Source of the DNA: JAUWQU01 sp964564285
GTDB taxonomy: Bacteria > Planctomycetota > Phycisphaerae > SM23-33
Reading direction: 5' to 3'
Assembly (NCBI GenBank): GCA_964564285.1
Contig: CAZMBZ010000229.1
Coordinates: 1 to 8,826 of the forward strand
DNA: 8,826 nucleotides
Below the pieces are notes generated by a model. That model did not search any database and had not been told where the DNA came from. It worked only from the letters and a program-made list of their open reading frames with translations. Shown here piece after piece: positions 1 to 5,660 of the stretch (its first letter is position 1; each line of letters begins with the position of its first letter). The position numbers were made by a program, and so were the translations under genes.

Positions 1-89
1 AACTGTTCCGCCTGGAAAAGATCCTCGTCCTGCCCGGCGACAAGCTGTTCTTCGACCTCCGCTACAGCGGATGGAAAGTGGCGAAGTAG
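1..89 (+). CDS. C-terminal end of an unidentified protein (partial)
   Basis: The third forward frame is open from the window edge to a TAG at 87-89. It gives 28 residues beginning LFRLEKILVLPGDKLFF and ending in a basic WKVAK. The GC-rich codon pattern and the alternation of hydrophobic and charged residues look like real coding sequence. The fragment has no motif that I can place in a family. It runs in the same direction as nikR but lies about 400 bases upstream of it, so co-transcription is not implied. Only the end of the gene is visible, so no function is given. Confidence 0.55.
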   Translation, partial: LFRLEKILVLPGDKLFFDLRYSGWKVAK

Positions 90-103
90 GTGGGGGAAGA
101 AGA

Positions 104-132
104 AGGTCTTATGTCTTAGATCGTAGGTCTTA
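104..132. repeat. Short direct repeats of GTCTTA
   Basis: The hexamer GTCTTA occurs three times within 27 bases, at 106-111, 113-118 and 127-132. The first and third copies extend to AGGTCTTA. This is simple local repetition right after the partial gene and I can assign no function to it. Confidence 0.5.
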
Positions 133-141
133 GGGAAAAGA

Positions 142-217
142 AGCGTTAGAAACAGTAAAAGAAGCGGTAGAAACGACCACAAAAGCGGTCGAAACAGCAA
201 CAGAACGTGGTCGAAAT
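142..217. repeat. Degenerate 21-22 bp tandem repeat (4 copies)
   Basis: The cores AGCGTTAGAAAC (142-153), AGCGGTAGAAAC (163-174), AGCGGTCGAAAC (184-195) and ACGTGGTCGAAAT (205-217) recur at 21, 21 and 22 bases. In the frame GAA at 140 the array reads as seven-residue repeats (EALETVK, EAVETTT, KAVETAT), the pattern of an amphipathic helix. That frame begins right after a TAG at 131-133, contains no ATG, GTG or TTG before the repeats, and stops about 30 codons after them. It is therefore either a decayed coding fragment or a non-coding repeat. Confidence 0.6.
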
Positions 218-225
218 GTCCTGGA

Positions 226-257
226 AAGGGGACTGGCGCTTGGGCGCTGGTCCCCTT
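226..257. other. Strong hairpin (8-bp stem plus inner 4-bp stem)
   Basis: AAGGGGAC (226-233) pairs perfectly with GTCCCCTT (250-257). Inside it GCGC (236-239) pairs with GCGC (244-247) around a TTGG loop, giving one long nearly continuous helix. No T-tract follows on either strand, so it is not a classical intrinsic terminator. It could be a rho-type or weak terminator for the partial upstream gene, or part of a structured leader of nikR. Confidence 0.55.
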
Positions 258-268
258 ATCCTTTGGTG

Positions 269-290
269 GCGGGTCACATTTGGTGACCGC
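269..290. other. Second hairpin, GGTCAC/GTGACC
   Basis: GGTCAC (272-277) and GTGACC (283-288) form a perfect stem around the loop ATTTG. GC (269-270) and GC (289-290) extend it across a single bulged G at 271. It lies 11 bases after the 226-257 hairpin. The pair could form one structured RNA element or binding sites for a protein. Confidence 0.5.
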
Positions 291-326
291 TTCATCCGCA
301 ACCAGGGGCTTTGGCGGGTGACTACG

Positions 327-350
327 ACCGGCCGGTCCGGCTCGGCCGGT
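327..350. other. GC-rich inverted repeat ACCGGCCG/CGGCCGGT
   Basis: ACCGGCCG (327-334) and CGGCCGGT (343-350) are perfect reverse complements around an 8-base loop. In this GC-rich DNA such repeats are less surprising, but it is the third strong hairpin within 125 bases. Confidence 0.45.
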
Positions 351-448
351 TACTATACGGGCTCCGGCGGCTGGAATCGGCGTGCGGTATGCCGTCGGCT
401 TTGCCGGGACTGGCCCGCTATTGCCTTGAGCTTGGGTTGGGGGTATCG

Positions 449-480
449 TCATGCGCTGACAAATGGGTTCTGTCGCATGA
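449..480. promoter_or_regulatory. Candidate NikR operator (TCATGCG-N18-CGCATGA)
   Basis: A perfect 7-bp inverted repeat, TCATGCG (449-455) and CGCATGA (474-480), with an 18-base spacer, ends 16 bases before the nikR start. NikR proteins are known to bind widely spaced inverted repeats; the E. coli operator is GTATGA-N16-TCATAC. The geometry and position fit autoregulation, with bound NikR covering the promoter or the ribosome binding site. The spacing is slightly longer than in E. coli and the half-sites differ, so this is an inference from position and symmetry. Confidence 0.5.
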
Positions 481-496
481 TTCGAGGATGACCAGC

Positions 497-907
497 ATGG
501 GCAATTTGACGCGTACGGCCTTGGCGATCGACGTTGATTTACTGGCGAAGTTCGATGCCTGGATGGCCAGTCGGGGGTATACCAACCGTTCCGAGGCGAT
601 GCGGGACATGATCCGCTCGGCGCTGGTCGAGCATGAGTGGGCCAATCCCAAGGCAAATATGGTGGCGGTGGTAAGCGTGATATTCGATCACGCCGCGCGC
701 CACCTGGCCCAGGAAGTGACCGAGATCCAGCACAAGGACCACAATTGCATCCTGTGCAGCCAGCACGTCCACCTGGACCACCACAACTGCCTTGAGGTAA
801 TCCTCATGCAGGGCAAGGCCCGGCAGCTTCGACACGTGGCCAACGCTATCGTGGCCACGCGCGGCGTGAAAGCGGGCAAGCTGACGCTGCTCAGTCTGGA
901 TGTCTGA
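497..907 (+). CDS. nikR: NikR nickel-responsive transcriptional regulator
   Basis: This is a 136-residue protein, the usual NikR length (133-148), that controls nickel uptake or use by binding DNA when Ni(II) is bound. Residues 1-45 are a ribbon-helix-helix DNA-binding domain with the family stretch GYTNRSEAMRDMIRSAL (residues 28-44). Residues 55-136 form the ACT-like metal-binding and tetramerisation domain. The nickel ligands of E. coli NikR (H76, H87, H89, C95) all have equivalents: H79, H90, H92 and C98, the last three in HVHLDHHNCLE. E33 and D37 match the second-site acidic pair. I chose the ATG at 497 because GAGG (484-487) lies 9 bases upstream; the ATG at 488 overlaps that site. The gene ends with TGA. 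No nickel transporter gene is visible here, so its targets other than itself are unknown. Confidence 0.95.
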   Translation: MGNLTRTALAIDVDLLAKFDAWMASRGYTNRSEAMRDMIRSALVEHEWANPKANMVAVVSVIFDHAARHLAQEVTEIQHKDHNCILCSQHVHLDHHNCLEVILMQGKARQLRHVANAIVATRGVKAGKLTLLSLDV

Positions 908-922
908 TAGCCCAACTTGCCA

Positions 923-951
923 TTGATTCAGGCCGCGGGCGGGAGTATAAG
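923..951 (+). promoter_or_regulatory. Possible sigma-70 promoter of the CBM48 gene
   Basis: TTGATT (923-928) and TATAAG (946-951) are separated by 17 bases, the ideal spacing, with 4/6 and 5/6 matches to the -35 and -10 consensus. The pair lies between nikR and the CBM48 gene, with about 67 bases to the start codon. This suggests the CBM48 gene has its own promoter as well as any read-through from nikR. Confidence 0.45.
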
Positions 952-1018
952 AAACAGGCGTTCATCGGTTAGCGAAATTGGCGTACGGCTCGGAAGTTCA
1001 GGGAAGGAGTGAAGGGCA

Positions 1019-1297
1019 ATGTACGGAAAAGGACGTAAGAAAGGCACGGTCCGGTTCGCGGTCAAGGCCGACGACGGAGCGAAGCAAGTGTCGGTTGTAG
1101 GGACGTTTAGCGACTGGCATCCGGTCCGAATGCGAAAGCAGAAGGACGGCTCGTTCGTCGCCAACGTCCCGGCCCAGCCGGGCAGCCACGAGTACAAATT
1201 CATCATCGACGGCAACTGGATAGTGGACCCCGACAACGGTGCCTGGGCACTGAACCCCTACGGCACACTGAACTCCGTAGCCGTCATCGAAGGGTAA
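1019..1297 (+). CDS. Stand-alone CBM48 / AMPK-beta type glycogen-binding protein
   Basis: This 92-residue protein consists almost entirely of one carbohydrate-binding module of family 48 (isoamylase N-terminal / AMPK-beta early-set domain). The pattern is clear: VRFAVKADDGAKQVSVVGTF (11-30), SDW with W33, DGSFVANVPAQPGSHEYKF (43-61) with K60, IDGNWIVDP (63-71) with W67, then NPYGTLNSVAVI (79-90). W33, K60, W67 and N85 correspond in pattern to the sugar-contacting residues of the AMPK-beta module. Such proteins bind glycogen or other alpha-glucans. A basic stretch, YGKGRKKG, precedes the domain. There is no catalytic domain and no signal peptide, so it is probably a cytoplasmic glycogen-binding adaptor. 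AAGGAG (1004-1009), 9 bases before the ATG, fixes the start. The gene is 111 bases downstream of nikR on the same strand, with no obvious functional link. Confidence 0.9.
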   Translation: MYGKGRKKGTVRFAVKADDGAKQVSVVGTFSDWHPVRMRKQKDGSFVANVPAQPGSHEYKFIIDGNWIVDPDNGAWALNPYGTLNSVAVIEG

Positions 1298-1318
1298 GCC
1301 CAGTGGCCGATACCGTTG

Positions 1319-1375
1319 GCGGGCTGGCGACTGCCCGCTGGAACCCGGGGCGCCACCCACATGGCGGTTGGCGCC
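1319..1375. other. Two hairpins downstream of the CBM48 gene
   Basis: GCGGGC (1319-1324) pairs with GCCCGC (1333-1338), and GGCGCCA (1349-1355) pairs with TGGCGCC (1369-1375), all perfect. Neither is followed closely by a T-tract. They may attenuate or end transcription from the CBM48 gene, but termination is not shown. Confidence 0.35.
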
Positions 1376-1387
1376 TATCGGGAACTA

Positions 1388-1468
1388 CGGGTGCTACTTT
1401 TTGGCGTTGGGGTGTGGTTATTTTGACGCGGTCGGCTTTGGAGATCGGCTTGGTGCCCTTGTAGCCTT
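1388..1468 (-). pseudogene. Decayed, internally deleted copy of the 3' end of the HzsA-related gene
   Basis: Bases 1388-1413 match 3259-3284 at 25 of 26 positions, including the TAG stop and the codons for the final NAKK. Bases 1414-1468 match 3422-3476 at about 48 of 55, and most differences are transitions. The 137 bases between the two matched blocks (3285-3421) are missing here. On the minus strand the second block reads KEGYKGTKPISKADRVKIT, against KGCKGAKPISEADRVKIT in the intact gene. The deletion is not a multiple of three, so the two blocks are out of frame and the copy is dead. It is probably a remnant of a paralogue or of a duplication that flanks the DUF445 block. Similarity stops at 1468, three bases before a TTG codon in the DUF445 frame. 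Confidence 0.85.
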
Positions 1469-1487
1469 CCTTGCTTTCGCTTATATG
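1459..1487 (+). promoter_or_regulatory. Weak promoter candidate for the DUF445 gene
   Basis: TTGTAG (1459-1464) and TATATG (1482-1487) are spaced by 17 bases, about 45 bases before the ATG at 1531. The matches are only 3/6 and 4/6. If real, the -35 box lies in the HzsA-like remnant and the -10 box in the newer DNA, so the junction itself would have created the promoter. Confidence 0.25.
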
Positions 1488-1530
1488 TCATGTCATCTCG
1501 CTCGGTCTAGGCACTCAGAAAGGTGAAGCC

Positions 1531-2814
1531 ATGTTATCCATTTTTCGTTACACTGCGGCCTGGTACAAGGATAGGCACAGTCGAATTAGATCAGGCCAGA
1601 TTAACTGCTGGGCAATCGCGGAAATGGTCTGTATGACGATTTCGCTACTCACTCTTGCAGCAGTTGTTGGACTCGGGCTGGCACGTTGGTCAGTGGGGCT
1701 AAGCGTGAAGGGGGCTCTGGCAGGCGTTCTGTCAGTTTTGCTGGCTGGGGCTGTTGGTTACCTGACGAACCTTATCGCGGTTACGATGCTGTTCCGTCCA
1801 TATGACGAGAGCGACAGACACCCGGCTGGGCTGGTTCCTGGTTGGAGGCAAGGGCTGATCCCGAGGAACATAGAAGAGCTTGCTAGTGGAGCTGGCAGGC
1901 AAGTTGCGGGGAGACTACTGAAACCCGAGGCAATCGCAAACGAGCTCCAGAAGCTTCTCGAGGGCAGCCTGAATGATCCTGAGTTACAGATCAAGCTGCG
2001 GGAAAATCTAGGGCCGGTAATGCGGGAGAAACTGCCATCCATTATCGACCATTTGACCCCAGAACTTATGACGTTTTTTAGAGATGCCTTATCGGGTAGG
2101 TTTTCGCCAGAGAACGTAGACCGCCTGTTCGATAGCGTGATCGATCCTTGGCTGAAATCCGGTGGTACAACAGAGGAGTTGGCGGATGGAGCGGTATCAA
2201 TTCTAAAGCAGACTGTGCCAGTGATAACCAATTGGCTTCAGGAGATGGCTGAGAAGTACAGAGAGAGTGGTTTTTGGAAGCGAGTCAAGCTTTGGCTGGC
2301 GGAGAAGACTGTTCTGGATTGGGAGGTGATCCGTGAGAAGATATATGTAAAGCTGAACGATAAGGATATTCGCGAGCAGATAAAAAACGGCATTCGCAAG
2401 GCTTCTGATCACCTTAGGCGCACACTTAAAGACTCCAAGGCAGGGCTAGCAGTAGATCGGTTGAAAGAGCGAGGTTCAGATTTTGCCGCGATAGTGATTG
2501 AGGAACACCTTAGAAAGAGCCTACCAGAGATTGGCAACCGCATTGTAGATAACAGGCGATTCTGGAACTGGCTGGCGACAGAGGGGCTGCCTTCCCTCAA
2601 GCCTGCAGTACTTGCCTGGCTGCAACGAGATGGCATCATGATCATCGAACGCGAGTTCGACGTAGCGGGCCAAGTGGAGAAGGCGATCAGGCAGATGGAT
2701 GTAGCGGAGGTACATGATGCCATTAACGATGTAGGAGCCAAGCACCTCGGGGCTATCCAGGTGCTAGGTTACGCATTGGGCATCGTGGCTGGTTCACTTC
2801 TGTTATTGGTGTAG
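1531..2814 (+). CDS. DUF445 family membrane protein
   Basis: This is a 427-residue protein of the DUF445 family (relatives include Bacillus YheB), whose biochemical role is not established. There is one hydrophobic segment at about 32-52 and a second at about 60-80. The second ends in the family signature GYLTNLIAVTMLFRP (76-90). Then comes GWRQGLIPRNIEELASGAGR, the usual conserved stretch after the membrane anchor. About 300 charged, helical residues follow, and the last 17 residues are a C-terminal membrane segment (VLGYALGIVAGSLLLLV). I chose the ATG at 1531, with AAAGGTGA (1519-1526) upstream. A TTG at 1471 would add 20 residues of no family likeness. GC content is clearly lower than in the neighbours, and codons rare elsewhere in the window (AGA, AGG, ATA, TTA) are common, which suggests recent transfer. 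It stands between a gene remnant and phage-like debris. Confidence 0.85.
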   Translation: MLSIFRYTAAWYKDRHSRIRSGQINCWAIAEMVCMTISLLTLAAVVGLGLARWSVGLSVKGALAGVLSVLLAGAVGYLTNLIAVTMLFRPYDESDRHPAGLVPGWRQGLIPRNIEELASGAGRQVAGRLLKPEAIANELQKLLEGSLNDPELQIKLRENLGPVMREKLPSIIDHLTPELMTFFRDALSGRFSPENVDRLFDSVIDPWLKSGGTTEELADGAVSILKQTVPVITNWLQEMAEKYRESGFWKRVKLWLAEKTVLDWEVIREKIYVKLNDKDIREQIKNGIRKASDHLRRTLKDSKAGLAVDRLKERGSDFAAIVIEEHLRKSLPEIGNRIVDNRRFWNWLATEGLPSLKPAVLAWLQRDGIMIIEREFDVAGQVEKAIRQMDVAEVHDAINDVGAKHLGAIQVLGYALGIVAGSLLLLV

Positions 2815-2819
2815 TCCAT

Positions 2820-2921
2820 ATGCGTAACAAACTCTGTCGGCGATACTTTTCCCACTTGACCGACTCTGGAGACATGCTCAGCTTGACGTTCGACGACCCA
2901 ACCGGGCGGCGCGGCGGGTGA
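2820..2921 (+). CDS. Small ORF of 33 codons after the DUF445 gene (uncertain)
   Basis: An ATG five bases after the DUF445 stop opens a frame of 33 residues, ending in MLSLTFDDPTGRRGG before a TGA. There is no good ribosome binding site for the first ATG; an internal ATG at 2874 has GGAG only 2 bases upstream. The end looks like the tail of a real protein, and the position before a terminator and a phage-like ORF suggests a fragment of a phage structural gene, but I do not recognise the family. It may be translated by coupling to DUF445, or not at all. Confidence 0.3.
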   Translation: MRNKLCRRYFSHLTDSGDMLSLTFDDPTGRRGG

Positions 2922-2947
2922 TCCCCGCTGCGTATGCCAAGAGAATC

Positions 2948-2989
2948 AAGGCCGTGCGGGGCCGCACACCCGCGCGGCCTTTTTCTTTT
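2948..2989 (+). terminator. Strong intrinsic terminator
   Basis: A 13-bp stem, AAGGCCGTGCGGG (2948-2960) with CCCGCGCGGCCTT (2969-2981), has a single G-U wobble and an 8-base loop. The run TTTTTCTTTT (2980-2989) follows on the plus strand. This is a classic rho-independent terminator and would end transcription of the DUF445 gene and the small ORF. Confidence 0.85.
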
Positions 2990-3024
2990 GGCTTGCCCGG
3001 CGGGGTTACTGGAAGGAGTCAAGG

Positions 3025-3252
3025 ATGACCGAGCACAAAAGCATCTCGCTGACAGCGATCCTGGACGTTCAGGCCGGTGCCGACACTGGCGCCGGCAAGC
3101 CCGCGCGGCCTCGCTTCAGCATGGTCGCCTACACCGGCGGGTCGATGCGGGTTGCTGGCTGGTGATACATGGTGGTTGTGGACCTGGCCGGGCAGGTGGT
3201 TGCTTGCGGGAACGTGCCGACTGTCGCCCACATATCGGTCGGACACCATTAG
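3025..3252 (+). pseudogene. Nonsense-interrupted fragment resembling a phage prohead protease
   Basis: AAGGAG (3013-3018) sits 6 bases before an ATG. The frame runs 46 residues to a TGA at 3163-3165, then continues in the same frame for 28 more codons to a TAG at 3250. The protein reads RFSMVAYTGGSMRVAGW, stop, YMVVVDLAG. The sequence on the two sides of the TGA looks continuous. From memory, prophage head-maturation protease or Mu I-like proteins of planctomycetes have a GWRYPVVVDLAG-type stretch here, so a CGA-to-TGA change is a simple explanation. Such proteins are usually several hundred residues, so the 3' part is also lost. TGA ends nikR, the repressor and the ASCH gene, so recoding is unlikely. 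The first 46 residues could still be translated, given the strong ribosome binding site. The family assignment is an inference without a database search. Confidence 0.5.
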
Positions 3253-3264
3253 GGATGGCGGGTG

Positions 3265-5460
3265 CTATTTTTTGGCGTTGGGGTCGTATTCTTCCCAGGG
3301 ATTGACGGGGCTGATTGCCTGCTCTAGTGTTGGCGTGGGGCGGAAGTTGGGGTGGTCCTTGTGGGCGATGTGGATTCGGCCCCAGTACGAGCCGTAGTAT
3401 GCCCCGGCGGCGTCGATCCATGTGGTGATCTTGACGCGGTCGGCTTCGGAGATCGGCTTGGCACCCTTGCAGCCTTTGAGCAGGCGCTGGGCCAGCGGGC
3501 TGACGAACGAGCCCATGGACTTGGCAGGCACGTACTCCGAGCGGTCGAAGTCTCCGGCCTCGCGGCCCGTCGGCACGTTTCGGCCGGTGAGCAGTTTCTC
3601 GTAGCTCTTGCAGAAAAGCGTCGTCAGTTCGGCGGTAAGGTCCTTGTGACATTTCACGCAGTTGCGGTCGAGCACGGGCTGAACATCGGTAGGGTAGTGG
3701 ATCGTCCGCGCGGCGACTTTGTCGCCCGGCTGGGGTTGTGGATGGACCGGCGGATGTGTCAGCGCCGATGGCATGGCCGAGTGCATCGGCGGGGCGTCTT
3801 TGGGTGTCTCGTGACAGCCGACGCACGACCGCCGCTCGCCCGGGCGATAGTTCACATACGTTCGCTCGCGTTGCAGTTCCAGGTAGTTTGCATCCAGCGC
3901 CGCGAAGTAAATATTCCGATCCGCCGGCACGTAGAAATGCGCCGACCCATCAGCCTCGACGGGCACGACGCCGTACAGCGCCTTGGCCGCCAGGGCCGTT
4001 CTGCGGCTGATAAGCGACGTGTGCCCCGCCGCCGGGCTCCACCTGCGCCTGCATGACCACGGACGCGGAATCTGCTCCATCACGCGCAGCCACTTGACCT
4101 CGCCGCGCTTGACGTTCTCCAGGCCGGAGTAAACGTCTTTGACCACGCAGATCGCAAGGTTTGTTTTCGCCAGGGCTTCGTCGCGCGGTAGGCCGGTGAC
4201 AGGTGGGCGTTTCCGCGGCACCAACGGCCTGGCGTACCAGCAACTGGTTCCCTCGGCCTGGTAGATCGGCGTATGGTTGCCCTTGCGGTCCAGCAGGTAG
4301 ATCCCATATGCGGCGGGGTCTTTCCAGTGCTTGTCCTTGTTGTGCGAGACCAGGAACAATTTCTCGCGGACGGGGAATGGGCACATGTACAACGGGCCGT
4401 TCTGGGTTCGCTTCCACTTGCCGTCTGCGTACTGGTTCCAGCCTTGCTCCTGCTGGATATCCACCCACGGCGTGACGTAATCCATCGGCGCGGTCGTGCG
4501 GATCGGCCTGGTCGTATCGACCACGATCACCGTGCCGATGCCGCTTTGCGGGTAGTGCGGCGTGCCGAGCATGACGAACTGATCGGACCGCCCGGGCAAC
4601 TGTCGCCCGTGCAGCATCGACGGCGGGAAGGGGATGTCGTTGCCGTAGACTTCCTGGGTGCCCGTGCCGTCGGCGTTCATCGCCCATAGGCACTTGATGC
4701 CGAGCTGGCCCTTGTCGACGTACTCCCAGCGGGTGTACAGGATGCGCCCATCAGCCATGATCGACGGGGCGAACTCGCTGACCGGGCTGCGCGTCAACTG
4801 CCGCATGTTCGACCCATCAGCGTCCATGCGGTACAGCACCGTCGTGACCAGCCGGTCCGGGCTATCACACAGCGTGCCGTATTCGCAGCGGCTGGAGGTG
4901 AAGACGATCCCGCCGTCCGGCAGGTAGCACGGGTGCATGTCATCAGTCTGGTGATAGTAGAACTTCGCCGTGCCTTTGCCGGAATTGTCGTACTTCGCGA
5001 TCCGCTTGTCTTCGTCGTCAGGCCGGAAGGTCAACTGTCGCAGGGCGGTCCCGTCGATGTTGCACTCGTAGATTCGATAGCCCTCCCGCTGGGCCTTCTT
5101 CCAGCCGAAGACGACTTTTTTCGCGTCGAACGAAAGGTCGAGATAATCGAAGATGCCGTCCTTCATCGTCGGCAGCAGGTCGGTGACCTTGCCGGTCTTC
5201 AGGTCGAGGATGCACAGGTTGCCGCCGAAGCGGGTGCTACCGTCGATGAAGTCCGTGTAGAAATGGCTGGAGTGGAACGTCTGGCGGCGGATGAAGACTA
5301 ACTTCCCAGCGCCGACAGCCTTTACCAGATCCGCTGCTGCCATCGCGGGCTTGTACGTCGGAGCGGCGATTTTCGGGGTCGAAAGCTGTCCCGCCATCGC
5401 CGCGCCTGTCCAGACCGCCATCGCCGCAATTACGCACACAGACATCTTTGATAGCTTCAT
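3265..5460 (-). CDS. HzsA-related secreted di-haem cytochrome c / TolB-like propeller protein
   Basis: This 731-residue protein has an N-terminal signal peptide (basic MKLSK, hydrophobic core, probable cut after AMA at about residue 23), so it is exported. Residues about 50-400 contain repeated propeller blades of TolB type (for example YECNIDGTALRQLTF, LYRMDADGSNMRQLT, LWAMNADGTGTQEV). Residues 455-540 carry the stretch MEQIPRPWS...GVVPVEADGSAHFYVPAD. Two haem c motifs follow: CVGCH (546-550) and CVKCH (601-605). The end has WIDAAGAYYGSYWGR. The closest named relative is the alpha subunit of anammox hydrazine synthase, but planctomycetes without anammox carry many such paralogues of unknown redox function, and no hzsB or hzsC is present here. 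The ATG at 5460 is preferred for its signal peptide and the AAGAAGGAAG just upstream; an in-frame extension to 5532 would bury the signal. The linker after CVKCH looks short. The gene ends 12 bases from the phage-like fragment, convergently. Confidence 0.85.
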   Translation of the reverse strand: MKLSKMSVCVIAAMAVWTGAAMAGQLSTPKIAAPTYKPAMAAADLVKAVGAGKLVFIRRQTFHSSHFYTDFIDGSTRFGGNLCILDLKTGKVTDLLPTMKDGIFDYLDLSFDAKKVVFGWKKAQREGYRIYECNIDGTALRQLTFRPDDEDKRIAKYDNSGKGTAKFYYHQTDDMHPCYLPDGGIVFTSSRCEYGTLCDSPDRLVTTVLYRMDADGSNMRQLTRSPVSEFAPSIMADGRILYTRWEYVDKGQLGIKCLWAMNADGTGTQEVYGNDIPFPPSMLHGRQLPGRSDQFVMLGTPHYPQSGIGTVIVVDTTRPIRTTAPMDYVTPWVDIQQEQGWNQYADGKWKRTQNGPLYMCPFPVREKLFLVSHNKDKHWKDPAAYGIYLLDRKGNHTPIYQAEGTSCWYARPLVPRKRPPVTGLPRDEALAKTNLAICVVKDVYSGLENVKRGEVKWLRVMEQIPRPWSCRRRWSPAAGHTSLISRRTALAAKALYGVVPVEADGSAHFYVPADRNIYFAALDANYLELQRERTYVNYRPGERRSCVGCHETPKDAPPMHSAMPSALTHPPVHPQPQPGDKVAARTIHYPTDVQPVLDRNCVKCHKDLTAELTTLFCKSYEKLLTGRNVPTGREAGDFDRSEYVPAKSMGSFVSPLAQRLLKGCKGAKPISEADRVKITTWIDAAGAYYGSYWGRIHIAHKDHPNFRPTPTLEQAISPVNPWEEYDPNAKK

Positions 5461-5510
5461 CAGACTTCCTTCTTCGTGCATGGGCGCCGGGGGGTTTTCC
5501 GTATGGCTGC

Positions 5511-5530
5511 GTTCGGCCAGGCCGCCGAAC
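5511..5530. promoter_or_regulatory. Perfect inverted repeat in the leader of the HzsA-related gene
   Basis: GTTCGGC (5511-5517) and GCCGAAC (5524-5530) are perfect reverse complements around a 6-base spacer, about 50 bases upstream of the HzsA-related start codon. It could be a regulator binding site or an RNA hairpin in the 5' leader. I found no convincing promoter boxes nearby. Confidence 0.35.
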
Positions 5531-5602
5531 AATTTAACACGGAATATGCTGCCTGCTCCCTCGCCCGCGAAAAAGAGTTTCCGCCCGTGTCATACCAGTG
5601 GC

Positions 5603-5619
5603 CCCTGAAAGACTCAGGG
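5603..5619 (-). other. Small hairpin after the repressor gene
   Basis: CCCTGA (5603-5608) pairs with TCAGGG (5614-5619) around a 5-base loop, 42 bases beyond the repressor stop codon in the direction of transcription. There is no T-tract on the minus strand, so it is at best a weak terminator between the repressor and the HzsA-related gene. Confidence 0.3.
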
Positions 5620-5660
5620 TCCGAGGCGTTCTTGGATCCGGCGTCAAGGCCGAGGGTATC

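Larger units (their letters stand above)
90..496. other. About 400-base gene-free stretch upstream of nikR
   Basis: This stretch contains GTCTTA repeats, the 21-bp tandem repeat, three hairpins (226-257, 269-290, 327-350) and the inverted repeat at 449-480. A frame in phase with nikR is open from about 311, but it has no family resemblance and is rich in Arg, Gly and Leu, as expected from GC-rich non-coding DNA. I could not place a convincing -35/-10 pair. I recognised no known riboswitch or structured RNA family. Confidence 0.5.

Noticed and set aside
142..217. CRISPR array
   Set aside because: The period is 21-22 bp with no separate unique spacers, so it is a simple tandem repeat.
311..496. 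N-terminal extension of NikR from 311
   Set aside because: NikR proteins start just before the ribbon-helix-helix; the extension has no likeness to the family and covers hairpins and the operator-like repeat.
1471..1530. TTG start for the DUF445 protein
   Set aside because: It adds 20 residues beginning three bases after the HzsA-like remnant; the ATG at 1531 has a better ribosome binding site.
3352..4693. Several ORFs in other frames across the HzsA-related gene
   Set aside because: The minus-strand frame with signal peptide, propeller repeats and two CxxCH motifs is continuous; the others are shadows.
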